Made by a program: the position numbers and the translations under genes | The notes under the pieces: model-generated | What the model was told of the DNA's origin: nothing | The model's database searches: none | The model's input: only the letters and a program-made list of their open reading frames with translations | Assembly (NCBI GenBank): GCA_022414725.1 | Contig: CM039465.1 | Location: 45,880,424 to 45,944,423 of the forward strand | DNA: 64,000 bases | Source: Microglena sp. YARC | Taxonomy: Eukaryota > Chlorophyta > Chlorophyceae > Chlamydomonadales > Chlamydomonadaceae | Direction of reading: 5' to 3' | Part shown: positions 55,201 through 64,000 of the stretch, piece after piece | Position numbering within the stretch: the first letter of the stretch is position 1 | Layout: each line of letters starts with the position of its first letter

Positions 55201-58200
55201 ATAGAGGGCTTCTCCCTTCAGTCCCTGCTGCTGAATGATGTCTCATATGCAAACCATAATAAAAATATATGACAGATGTAAAAAACAAAGCAGGGTGGCG
55301 TGGCCTTAAGGCGGCCCTTCCGTATGCCACAGCTGATTAAAAAAACAACATATGTATATAAAACGAATTATGAAATATGTGCATGCATTCATGCCTTGCA
55401 GCTCATAGAGGGCTTCTCCCTTCAGTCCCTGCTGCTGAATGATGTCTCATATGCAAACCATAATAAAAATATATGACAGATGTAAAAAACAAAGCAGGGT
55501 GGCGTGGCCTTAAGGCGGCCCTTCCGTATGCCACAGCTGATTAAAAAAACAACATATGTATATAAAACGAATTATGAAATATGTGCATGCATTCATGCCT
55601 TGCAGCTCATAGAGGGCTTCTCCCTTCAGTCCTGCTGCTGAATGATGTCTCATATGCAAACCATAATAAAAATATATGACAGATGTAAAAAACAAAGCAG
55701 GGTGGCGTGGCCTTAAGGCGGCCCTTCCGTATGCCACAGCTGATTAAAAAAACAACATATGTATATAAAACGAATTATGAAATATGTGCATGCATTCATG
55801 CCTTGCAGCTCATAGAGGGCTTCTCCCTTCAGTCCCTGCTGCTGAATGATGTCTCATATGCAAACCATAATAAAAATATATGACAGATGTAAAAAACAAA
55901 GCAGGGTGGCGTGGCCTTAAGGCGGCCCTTCCGTATGCCACAGCTGATTAAAAAAACAACATATGTATATAAAACGAATTATGAAATATGTGCATGCATT
56001 CATGCCTTGCAGCTCATAGAGGGCTTCTCCCTTCAGTCCTGCTGCTGAATGATGTCTCATATGCAAACCATAATAAAAATATATGACAGATGTAAAAAAC
56101 AAAGCAGGGTGGCGTGGCCTTAAGGCGGCCCTTCCGTATGCCACAGCTGATTAAAAAAACAACATATGTATATAAAACGAATTATGAAATATGTGCATGC
56201 ATTCATGCCTTGCAGCTCATAGAGGGCTTCTCCTTCAGTCCCTGCTGCTGAATGATGTCTCATATGCAAACCATAATAAAAATATATGACAGATGTAAAA
56301 AACAAAGCAGGGTGGCGTGGCCTTAAGGCGGCCCTTCCGTATGCCACAGCTGATTAAAAAAACAACATATGTATATAAAACGAATTATGAAATATGTGCA
56401 TGCATTCATGCCTTGCAGCTCATAGAGGGCTTCTCCCTTCAGTCCCTGCTGCTGAATGATGTCTCATATGCAAACCATAATAAAAATATATGACAGATGT
56501 AAAAAACAAAGCAGGGTGGCGTGGCCTTAAGGCGGCCCTTCCGTATGCCACAGCTGATTAAAAAAACAACATATGTATATAAAACGAATTATGAAATATG
56601 TGCATGCATTCATGCCTTGCAGCTCATAGAGGGCTTCTCCCTTCAGTCCCTGCTGCTGAATGATGTCTCATATGCAAACCATAATAAAAATATATGACAG
56701 ATGTAAAAAACAAAGCAGGGTGGCGTGGCCTTAAGGCGGCCCTTCCGTATGCCACAGCTGATTAAAAAAACAACATATGTATATAAAACGAATTATGAAA
56801 TATGTGCATGCATTCATGCCTTGCAGCTCATAGAGGGCTTCTCCCTTCAGTCCCTGCTGCTGAATGATGTCTCATATGCAAACCATAATAAAAATATATG
56901 ACAGATGTAAAAAACAAAGCAGGGTGGCGTGGCCTTAAGGCGGCCCTTCCGTATGCCACAGCTGATTAAAAAAACAACATATGTATATAAAACGAATTAT
57001 GAAATATGTGCATGCATTCATGCCTTGCAGCTCATAGAGGGCTTCTCCCTTCAGTCCCTGCTGCTGAATGATGTCTCATATGCAAACCATAATAAAAATA
57101 TATGACAGATGTAAAAAACAAAGCAGGGTGGCGTGGCCTTAAGGCGGCCCTTCCGTATGCCACAGCTGATTAAAAAAACAACATATGTATATAAAACGAA
57201 TTATGAAATATGTGCATGCATTCATGCCTTGCAGCTCATAGAGGGCTTCTCCTTCAGTCCCTGCTGCTGAATGATGTCTCATATGCAAACCATAATAAAA
57301 ATATATGACAGATGTAAAAAACAAAGCAGGGTGGCGTGGCCTTAAGGCGGCCCTTCCGTATGCCACAGCTGATTAAAAAAACAACATATGTATATAAAAC
57401 GAATTATGAAATATGTGCATGCATTCATGCCTTGCAGCTCATAGAGGGCTTCTCCCTTCAGTCCCTGCTGCTGAATGATGTCTCATATGCAAACCATAAT
57501 AAAAATATATGACAGATGTAAAAAACAAAGCAGGGTGGCGTGGCCTTAAGGCGGCCCTTCCGTATGCCACAGCTGATTAAAAAAACAACATATGTATATA
57601 AAACGAATTATGAAATATGTGCATGCATTCATGCCTTGCAGCTCATAGAGGGCTTCTCCCTTCAGTCCCTGCTGCTGAATGATGTCTCATATGCAAACCA
57701 TAATAAAAATATATGACAGATGTAAAAAACAAAGCAGGGTGGCGTGGCTTAAGGCGGCCCTTCCGTATGCCACAGCTGATTAAAAAAAACAACATATGTA
57801 TATAAAACGAATTATGAAATATGTGCATGCATTCATGCCTTGCAGCTCATAGAGGGCTTCTCCCTTCAGTCCCTGCTGCTGAATGATGTCTCATATGCAA
57901 ACCATAATAAAAATATATGACAGATGTAAAAAACAAAGCAGGGTGGCGTGGCCTTAAGGCGGCCCTTCCGTATGCCACAGCTGATTAAAAAAACAACATA
58001 TGTATATAAAACGAATTATGAAATATGTGCATGCATTCATGCCTTGCAGCTCATAGAGGGCTTCTCCCTTCAGTCCCTGCTGCTGAATGATGTCTCATAT
58101 GCAAACCATAATAAAAATATATGACAGATGTAAAAACAAAGCAGGGTGGCGTGGCCTTAAGGCGGCCCTTCCGTATGCCACAGCTGATTAAAAACAACAT

Positions 58201-61200
58201 ATGTATATAACGAATTATGAAATATGTGCATGCATTCATGCCTTGCAGCTCATAGAGGGCTTCTCCCTTCAGTCCTGCTGCTGAATGATGTCTCATATGC
58301 AAACCATAATAAAAATATATGACAGATGTAAAAAACAAAGCAGGGTGGCGTGGCCTTAAGGCGGCCCTTCCGTATGCCACAGCTGATTAAAAAAACAACA
58401 TATGTATATAAAACGAATTATGAAATATGTGCATGCATTCATGCCTTGCAGCTCATAGAGGGCTTCTCCCTTCAGTCCTGCTGCTGAATGATGTCTCATA
58501 TGCAAACCATAATAAAAATATATGACAGATGTAAAAAACAAGCAGGGTGGCGTGGCCTTAAGGCGGCCCTTCCGTATGCCACAGCTGATTAAAAAACAAC
58601 ATATGTATATAAAACGAATTATGAAATATGTGCATGCATTCATGCTTGCAGCTCATAGAGGGCTTCTCCCTTCAGTCCCTGCTGCTGAATGATGTCTCAT
58701 ATGCAAACCATAATAAAAATATATGACAGATGTAAAAAACAAAGCAGGGTGGCGTGGCCTTAAGGCGGCCCTTCCGTATGCCACAGCTGATTAAAAAAAC
58801 AACATATGTATATAAAACGAATTATGAAATATGTGCATGCATTCATGCCTTGCAGCTCATAGAGGGCTTCTCCCTTCAGTCCCTGCTGCTGAATGATGTC
58901 TCATATGCAAACCATAATAAAAAATATATGACAGATGTAAAAAACAAAGCAGGGTGGCGTGGCCTTAAGGCGGCCCTTCCGTATGCCACAGCTGATTAAA
59001 AAAACAACATATGTATATAAAACGAATTATGAAATATGTGCATGCATTCATGCCTTGCAGCTCATAGAGGGCTTCTCCCTTCAGTCCCTGCTGCTGAATG
59101 ATGTCTCATATGCAAACCATAATAAAAATATATGACAGATGTAAAAAACAAAGCAGGGTGGCGTGGCCTTAAGGCGGCCCTTTCCGTATGCCACAGCTGA
59201 TGAAAAAAACAACATATGTATATAAAACGAATTATGAAATATGTGCATGCATTCATGCCTTGCAGCTCATAGAGGGCTTCTCCCTTCAGTCCCTGCTGCT
59301 GAATGATGTCTCATATGCAAACCATAATAAAAATATATGACAGATGTAAAAAACAAAGCAGGGTGGCGTGGCCTTAAGGCGGCCCTTCCGTATGCCACAG
59401 CTGATTAAAAAAAACAACATATGTATATAAAACGAATTATGAAATATGTGCATGCATTCATGCCTTGCAGCTCATAGAGGGCTTCTCCCTTCAGTCCCTG
59501 CTGCTGAATGATGTCTCATATGCAAACCATAATAAAAATATATGACAGATGTAAAAAAACAAAGCAGGGTGGCGTGGCCTTAAGGCGGCCCTTCTCGTAT
59601 GCCACAGCTGATTAAAAAAACAACATATGTATATAAAACGAATTATGAAATATGTGCATGCATTCATGCCTTTGCAGCTCATAGAGGGCTTCTCCCTTCA
59701 GTCCCTGCTGCTGAATGATGTCTCATATGCAAACCATAATAAAAATATATGACAGATGTAAAAAACAAAGCAGGGTGGCGTGGCCTTAAGGCGGCCCTTC
59801 CGTATGCCACAGCTGATTAAAAAAAACAACATATGTATATAAAACGAATTATGAAAATATGTGCATGCATTCATGCCTTGCAGCTCATAGAGGGCTTCTC
59901 CCTTCAGTCCCTGCTGCTGAATGATGTCTCATATGCAAACCATAATAAAAATATATGACAGATGTAAAAAAAACAAAGCAGGGTGGCGTGGCCCTTAAGG
60001 CGGCCCTTCCGTATGCCACAGCTGATTAAAAAAACAAACATATGTATATAAAACGAATTATGAAATATGTGCATGCATTCATGCCTTGCAGCTCATAGAG
60101 GGCTTTCTCCCTTCAGTCCTGCTGCGCTGAATGATTAAGTATATGACTCATAACTGCACAGCTGACCATATGATAATGCAATATATGACAGAATGTAAAA
60201 AACAAAGCAGGGTGGCGTGGCCTTAAGGCGGCCCTTCCGTATGCCACAGCTGAATTAAAAAAACAAACATATGTATATAAAACGAATTATGAAATATGTG
60301 CATGCATTCATGCTTTGCAGCTCATAGAAGGGCTTTCTCCCTTCAGTCCCTGCTGCTGAATGATGTCTCATATGCAAACCATAATATAAAATATATGACA
60401 GATGTAAAAACAAAAGCAGGGTGGCGTGGCCTTAAGGCGGCCCTTCCGTATGCCACAGCTGATTAAAAAACAACATATGTATAGTTAAAAACGAATTATG
60501 AAATATGTGCATGCATTCATGCCTTGCAGCTCTAGAGGGGCTTTCTCCCTTCAGTCCCTGCTGCTGAATGATGTCTCATATGCAAACCATAATAAAAATA
60601 TATGACATGTAAAAAAAACAAAGCAGGTGGCGTGGCCTTAAGGCGCCCTTCGTATGCACAGCTGATTAAAAAAACCATATGTATATAAAACGAATTATTG
60701 AAATATGGCATGCATTCAGCCTTGCAGATCATAGAGGGCTTCTCCCTTCAGTCCCCTGCTGCTGATGATGTTCATATGAAACATAATAAAAATATATGAC
60801 AGATGTAAAAACAAGCAGGGTGGCGCCTTAAGGCGGCCCTTCGTATGGCACGTATTAAAAAACAATGCAGTATTGTATATGAAACAATTAATGAAATATG
60901 TGCAGCTTCAATGCTTGGCATTAAGGGCTTCTTCTTCAGGTCCCTGCTGCTGAATGAACACATATATAAAAGTATATAAATGTAAAAAGAAAGCAGGGTG
61001 GCGGGCCTTAAGGCGGACCTTCCGGTATGAAATAAACAACCAACAATGTTATATAAAACGAATTATGAAATATGTGCATGCATTCATGCCTTGCAGTCAT
61101 AGAGGGCTTCTCCCTTCAGTCCCTGCTGCTGAATGATGTTCATATGCAAACCATAATAAATATATGACAGATGTAAAAACAAAGCAGGGTGTTGGCCTTA

Positions 61201-63170
61201 ATTCCGTATGCCACAGCTGATTAAAAACAACATATTGTATATAAACGAATTATGGAAATATGTGCAATGCATTCATGCCTTGCGCTCATAGAGGGCTCTC
61301 CCTTCAGTCTGCTGCTAATGATGTTCTCATATGCAAACCATAATAAAAATATATGAGATGTAAAAACAAAGCAGTGCGTGGCCTTAAGGCGGCGGCCCGT
61401 ATGCCACAGCTGATTAAAAAACAACATATGTATATAAAACGAATTATGAAATATGTGCATGCATTCATTGCTTGCAGCTCATAGAGCTTCTCCTTCAGTC
61501 CCTGCTGCTGAATGATGTCTCATATGCAAACCATAATAAAAAGATAATGACATATGTAAAAAACAAGCAGGGGTGGCGTGGCTTAGTGCGGCTTCCGTAT
61601 GCCACAGCTGATAAAAAAACAACATATGTAATATAAAACGAATTATGAACATATGTGCATCATTCATGCCTTCAGCTCATAGAGGGCATTCTCCTTCATC
61701 CCTGCTGCTGAATGATGTCTCATATGCAAACATAATAAAAATATATGACAATGTAAAAAACAAAGCAGGGTGGCGTGCCTTAAGGCGCCTTCCGTATGCC
61801 ACAGCTTGATTAAAAAAAGCAAACATATTGTACAATTATTGAAATATGTGCATGCATTCATGCTTGCAGCTCATAAGAGGGCTTCTCCCTTCAGTCCTGC
61901 TGCTGAATGATGTCTCATATGCAAACGCATAATAAAATATATGACAGATGTAAAAGACAAGCAGGGTGCCTTAAGCGGCCCCTTCCGCCACAGCTATTAA
62001 AAAACAACATATGATATAAAACATTATGGCTAGAGGCCCTCCCCTCAGTCCCTGTGCTGATGATTCTCATATGCCAAACCATAATAAAAATATATACAGA
62101 TGTTTAAAAACAAAGCAGGGGTGAAGGCGCCCTTAAAAAAAAAAAACAACAATGTAATATAAAAGCGAATTATGAAATAATTGTGCATGGCATTCATGCC
62201 TTGCAGCTGAAGAGGGCTTCTCCCTTCATCTTCCTGCTGCTGAATGATGTTCATATGCAAACCATAATAAAATATATGACAGTGTAAAAAACAAAGCAGG
62301 GTGGCGTGGCCTTAAGGCGGCCTTCCGTCATGCCCACAGCTGATTAAAAAAACAACATATTATATAAAACGAATTTATTGAAATATGTGCATGCATTCAT
62401 GCCTTGCAGCTTAGAGGGCTTTCTCCCTTCAGTCCCTGCTGCTGAATGATGTCTCATATGCAAACCATAATAAAAAAGACAGACTGTAAAAAAAAAGCAG
62501 GGTGGCGTGGCTTAAGGCGCCCTTCCGTATGCACAGCTGATTGAAAAAAACAACATATGTAATAAAACGAATTATGAAATATGTGGCATAGCATTCATGG
62601 CCTTGCAGCTCATAGAGGGCTTCTTCCTTCAGTCCCTGCTGCTGAATGATGTCTCATTATGCACACCATAATAAAATCTATGGACAGATTGTAAAAAACA
62701 AGCAGGGTGGCGTGGCGCTTAAGGCGCACTTCCGTATGCGCACACGCTGATCTAAAAAACAACTATGTATATAAAACAATTATGAATATGGTGCATGCAT
62801 CATCGCTTGTCCAAGTCATGAGGGCTTTCTTCAGTCCCTGCTGCTGAAGATGATGTCTCATATGCAAACCATAATAAAAATATATGACAGATGTAAAAAA
62901 CAAAGCAGGGTGGCGTGGCCTTAAGGCGGCCCTTCCGTATGCCACAGCTGATTAAAAAAACAACATATGTATATAAAACGAATTATGAAATATGTGCATG
63001 CATTCATGCCTTGCAGCTCATAGAGGGCTTCTCCCTCCAGTCCCTGCTGCTGGATGATGTTACCAAGGTGGTCCGTGCTGAGGGCCTGGATCCAGTTATG
63101 GCCGCCACCCTCCACCCTGACGATGTGCAGGCTCTGAAGAAGCAACAGCAAGGGGGGGTGAAGGGAGGGA
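39052..63170 (+). CDS. NEK-like Ser/Thr protein kinase, 3' end not in window
   Basis: Exons by phase-consistent GT-AG splicing: 39052-39111, 39464-39693, 40582-40806, 43279-43411, 44264-44554, 45585-45683, 63017 to about 63170. The glycine loop IGKGSYGKV is at residues 10-18, the ATP Lys at 33 or 34, and the helix-C Glu likely at 51. The catalytic HRD is at 129-131, DFG at 148-150, and APE at 173-175. TPIGTPYYM (164-172) before [11 protein letters not shown] after it, and a late RPS-type motif place it among NIMA-related kinases (NEK1/4/5-like, commonly linked to cilia and cell cycle; this role is from family knowledge). The C-terminal part is Ser/Met-rich and continues beyond the window. All introns carry copies of adjacent exon edges. 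Confidence 0.85.
39464..39693 (+). CDS. kinase exon 2 (residues 21-97)
   Basis: The acceptor CACCCTTCCAG is at 39453-39463. Contains the ATP-binding VLVMKKI, helix C ([20 protein letters not shown]) and the hinge region [11 protein letters not shown]. Donor GTGAGT at 39694, phase 2. Confidence 0.9.
39694..40581 (+). repeat. intron 2 with copies of exon-2 end and exon-3 start
   Basis: The exon-2 end plus donor, CATCAAACGACTCACGTGAG, recurs at 39990-40009, with variants at 40261-40280 and 40350-40369. The rest is C-rich microsatellite. At 40425-40528 the intron end, acceptor (CACTTGTAG) and first 46 bases of exon 3 are duplicated 105 bp upstream of the true acceptor. The duplicate exon start at 40477 would be in phase but has no donor. 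Confidence 0.8.
40582..40806 (+). CDS. kinase exon 3 (catalytic loop to activation loop)
   Basis: The acceptor GCACCACTTGCAG ends at 40581. Reads [19 protein letters not shown] with catalytic Asp131 and Lys133, then [20 protein letters not shown] and TPIGTPYYM. Donor GTGAGT at 40807, phase 2, splitting the Met codon whose last G comes from exon 4. Confidence 0.93.
40807..42890 (+). repeat. array of about 20 copies of the exon-3 end with its splice donor
   Basis: Units of about 92 bp contain ACTAGAGATGGCACGCACAC, then CAATCGGCACCCCCTACTAC and often ATGTGAGTGACT. This copies the last 45 bases of exon 3 plus the donor. Copies lie near 40860, 40969, 41065, 41215, 41307, 41397, 41530, 41628, 41718, 41810, 42020, 42112, 42205, 42297, 42388, 42480, 42580, 42718 and 42836. 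Many retain GTGAGT; others carry ATACGTGACT or GGGAATGACT instead. A LINE-A tail sits inside at 41886-41989. Confidence 0.9.
41886..41989 (-). mobile_element. LINE-A 3' tail inserted in intron 3 array
   Basis: The reverse complement of the LINE-A tail, with GAAATTGAAATTGAAATTG at the left. The flanks ACTTGAACTAT (41875-41885) and CCTTGAACTCT (41990-42000) are a diverged target-site duplication (9 of 11 bases match). Confidence 0.85.
42891..43278. repeat. CCAC-rich repeats before exon 4
   Basis: CCACCCACC microsatellite and three copies of CCCGCAATTGTGTTGCATTC with CATAGACCCACC, about 85-115 bp apart. The acceptor region of exon 4 follows (AATGATATGTAG). Confidence 0.85.
43279..43411 (+). CDS. 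kinase exon 4 (APE motif to lower C-lobe)
   Basis: Completes Met172 and reads [20 protein letters not shown], then [20 protein letters not shown]. Donor GTGAGT at 43412, phase 0. The acceptor ATATGTAG lacks a strong pyrimidine tract but the phase and protein match are exact. Confidence 0.9.
43412..43640 (+). repeat. tandem copies of exon-4 end
   Basis: CTGACAACCTCTCCAGGGTG (about 43471), TGATAGTCTCTCTAGGGTTG (about 43513) and a third diverged copy (about 43596) repeat the end of exon 4 (GACAATCTCTCCAGGGTTGT). Each follows a GTACGCACTGCTAGC-type segment derived from GTACGAGTTGTTAGC in the exon. Confidence 0.75.
43655..43860 (+). mobile_element. GGCGGAG-type element in intron 4
   Basis: Similar over its length to 16590-16795: TTTTTGGTGGAGCCCCC at the left, CCATTTGTCCGTCCGACC in the middle, CTCCGCCAATTTTAGC and the hairpin-like ATCGTAGGCGACGCTGC at the right. 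No ORF. Confidence 0.65.
43914..44032 (+). pseudogene. duplicate of kinase exon 5, 3' half missing
   Basis: After an acceptor GCCCTCCCTGTAG it reads [20 protein letters not shown] and then [16 protein letters not shown]. It breaks off into CCACCCA repeats with no donor. Compared with 44264-44554, it has Leu in place of the conserved Pro of the RPS motif. It lies 350 bp upstream and could act only if a cryptic donor were used. Confidence 0.7.
44264..44554 (+). CDS. kinase exon 5 (end of kinase domain)
   Basis: The acceptor CCCCCCCCTGTAG ends at 44263. Reads [40 protein letters not shown] (the conserved Arg-Pro-Ser near the domain end) and then [20 protein letters not shown]. Donor GTGATT at 44555, phase 0. 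Confidence 0.85.
44555..45584 (+). repeat. intron 5: exon-5 end copy and exon-6-start minisatellite
   Basis: The segment 44641-44735 copies the last 95 bases of exon 5. From about 44830, a minisatellite with GCAGGACTAGTGGGAACATC, CACCACCATCACC runs and AGCAGGCATTAGGCAGCAGG recurs about six times to 45584. Each unit resembles the acceptor and start of exon 6 (GTGCAG then GCAGGAGGC). A poly-C run lies at about 45338-45354. Confidence 0.75.
45585..45683 (+). CDS. kinase exon 6
   Basis: The acceptor CAAATGTGCAG ends at 45584. Thirty-three codons in phase 0: [20 protein letters not shown] then [13 protein letters not shown]. Donor GTATGA at 45684. A diverged second copy of its last two thirds, [20 protein letters not shown], lies at 45826-45888 and is followed by GTAACT. 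The model rests on phase and on duplication of the same peptide. Confidence 0.6.
45684..46430 (+). repeat. tandem copies of exon-6 end, donor and GT/GGT microsatellite
   Basis: The motif TCGATGGAGGTATGTTATCT, the exon-6 end plus a donor, recurs near 45878, 45961, 46062 and 46263, with GTAACT, GTATGT, GTATGT and GTAAGT at the donor position. Between copies are GT and GGT tracts and GGGGCATGCACAGTATCTA. Cys/Val-rich ORFs here are artefacts. Confidence 0.8.
46540..46625 (-). mobile_element. GGCGGAG-type element, partial
   Basis: GGACAGTCGGTCAGACGGAC and GGGGGTTCCACCAAAGA match the reverse of the copies at 16590 and 43655. Only one end is present. Confidence 0.4.
46680..47160 (+). repeat. decayed first unit of the 204-bp satellite, split by a MITE
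   Basis: The left part (CTGTAGCTCTTAG and CCACTCCCTTTTGCTGAATG, CTGTCTCACATACAA) and right part (GATGATGAAAGACGTAAAAA, AAGGGCACCCTTCCGTACGC, TACAGCAGATTA) match the satellite unit in order. MITE 46865-47048 lies between them. The right part keeps ATAACGCTTGGGGGGCGTGG, close to the SINE body's ATAACGCCTGGTGGGGCGTG. Confidence 0.65.
46865..47048. mobile_element. TA-flanked MITE with ATATGATATC motifs
   Basis: The ends GGGAACGGCAA and TTGCCGATCCC form an 11-bp inverted repeat with one mismatch, flanked by TA on both sides (46863-46864, 47049-47050). The interior is rich in ATCATATGAT palindromes. A TA duplication is typical of Tc1/mariner-derived MITEs; that assignment is inference. It interrupts a decayed satellite unit. 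Confidence 0.75.
47215..63016 (+). repeat. 204-bp satellite, about 77 copies, containing a splice acceptor and exon start
   Basis: The unit runs GCATTCATGCCTTGCAG, CTCATAGAGGGCTTCTCCCT, TCAGTCCCTGCTGCTGAATG, ATGTCTCATATGCAAACC, ATAATAAAAATATATGACAG, ATGTAAAAAACAAAGCAGGG, TGGCGTGGCCTTAAGGCGGC, CCTTCCGTATGCCACAGCTG, then AACATATGTATATAAAACG. Unit starts are 204 bp apart (50497, 50701, 50905). The first 50 bases after TTGCAG match the start of the last kinase exon (63017). The first two units (CTCAAAGAGGGTTTCTCCC) are diverged. Units to about 60100 are almost identical; those from about 60100 to 62850 carry many small indels. Short ORFs (68, 75 or 80 codons) are by-products. Confidence 0.95.
63017..63170 (+). 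CDS. kinase last visible exon
   Basis: The acceptor TTCATGCCTTGCAG ends at 63016, phase 0, matching exon 6. Reads [40 protein letters not shown] and KKQQQGG. The frame would stop at TGA 63173-63175, but a donor-like GGAG-GTGAAG at about 63171 and matching GTGAGT sites downstream suggest splicing on. The 3' boundary is uncertain. Confidence 0.6.
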
Positions 63171-64000
63171 GGTGAAGTGTATGTGAGGTGTGTGGTGGTG
63201 GTGGTGGTGGTGTGTGTGTGGTGTGGTGTGTGGTGGTGGTGGTGAGTGTGGTGGTGGTGGTGTGTGTGTGTGTGGTGGTGGTATGAGGGGTACTGTGCAG
63301 GCATGGTATCTCATACCTATGGTATTGTGGCGGCATTCATGTGGAGGGGGAAGAGAGAGATGGGGGGGGTGAAGGGAGGTGAGTGATGGTGGGCGCGGAA
63401 GTGGAGGTATTGTGAAGAGGAGATGGGGGGGGTGAAGGGGAGGTGAGTGATGTGATGGGGGAGAGAGATGGGGGGTGAGAGTGTAGGGGGAAGAGGAGAT
63501 GGGGAAGTGTATGTGAAGGGGGAAGAGGAGATTGGGGGGGGTGAAGGGAGGTGAGTGTATGTGGACGGGGGAAGAGGAGATGGGGGGGTGAAGGGAGGTG
63601 AGTGTTATGTGGAGGGGGAAGAGGAGATGGGGGGGTGAAGGAGGTGAGTGTATGTGAGGGGAAGTGGGTGCGTCGGCGGTGGGGTGGGGGTGAGGAGATG
63701 GGGAGGAGGTGAAGGGAGGTGAGTGTATGTGGAGGGGGAAGAGGAGATGGGGGGGGTGGGGGGAAGGGAGGTGAGTGTATGTGTAGTGTGAGGGGGAATG
63801 GAGGGGGTGAGGAGGTGAGTGTATGGGGAGGGGGAAGAGGAGATGGGGGGGTGAAGGGAGGTGAGTATGTGTTGGTGGGGAGGGGAAGAGGAGATGGGTG
63901 GGGGTTGAGTGTATGTGGAGGGGAGAGGAGTGTTGATGGGGGGGTGGGTAGGTGTTTGTGGGGAGGAGGTAGGAATGCAGGCGGGGGGTGAAGGGAGAGT
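63171..64000 (+). repeat. G-rich minisatellite after last visible exon
   Basis: After GGT and GTGT tracts (63180-63290), a unit with GTGAAGGGAGGTGAGTGTAT, GTGGAGGGGGAAGAGGAGAT and GGGGGG recurs about ten times with length changes to the end of the window. The unit repeats the sequence at the presumed donor of exon 63017-63170. Gly-rich ORFs are artefacts. Confidence 0.85.

Noticed and set aside
47752..63175. Many 60-110 codon ORFs in the 204-bp satellite
   Set aside because: They repeat the same satellite translation; 204 is divisible by three, so frames persist by arithmetic. Only the final segment at 63017 has non-repeat coding sequence.

Overview
This is a eukaryotic nuclear window. It has spliced genes with GT-AG introns, LINE and SINE retrotransposons with target-site duplications (TSDs), MITE-like DNA transposons, several satellites, many long poly-C/poly-G runs and one 1000-N assembly gap. 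The repeat content, the GTGAGT-type donors, a CCCTAAA-type telomere-like motif (about 31957) and a TGTAA motif (the green-algal poly(A) signal) in the satellite hint at a green-lineage alga. I cannot name the organism from sequence alone.

Layout. 1-5475: a decayed LINE (family A) with reverse transcriptase, RNase H, a CCHC-like knuckle and a 3' tail ending in AATTTC repeats. 5476-7930: repeats, a MITE and an undefined reverse-strand ORF. 7928-12716: a 132-bp satellite, then the gap (12717-13716). 13717-20400: CA-rich DNA, a variable-length tandem repeat, a tRNA-derived SINE, G-rich repeats and hAT-like MITEs. 20400-24284: the 3' part of a gene with ubiquitin-interacting motifs (UIMs), with duplicated exons, nested insertions and minisatellites. 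24285-31340: mostly repeats, including a composite LINE/SINE insertion, a LINE-A tail and a 782-bp element with perfect 30-bp terminal inverted repeats (TIRs). 32328-33664: a two-exon gene of unknown function with a MITE in its intron. 34107-35060: a second LINE (family B) fragment. 35500-38475: minisatellites and retroelement tails. 39052 to about 63170: a NEK-like protein kinase gene, incomplete at its 3' end. 63171-64000: a G-rich minisatellite.

The most striking feature is the kinase gene. The edge of nearly every exon has been copied, often in tandem, into the neighbouring intron. The exon-3 end, which encodes the activation loop plus its splice donor, recurs about 20 times in intron 3. 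The start of the last exon, with its splice acceptor, is part of a 204-bp satellite of roughly 77 copies that fills about 15.8 kb of the preceding intron. Each satellite unit carries an acceptor, a short open frame, a stop, AATAAA and TGTAA, so each could in principle act as a decoy terminal exon. The UIM gene shows the same habit on a smaller scale.

The genes here do not form a pathway. They are independent eukaryotic genes in repeat-dense DNA. Gene models were made by eye from splice sites, reading phase and family motifs; no search or transcript data were available.
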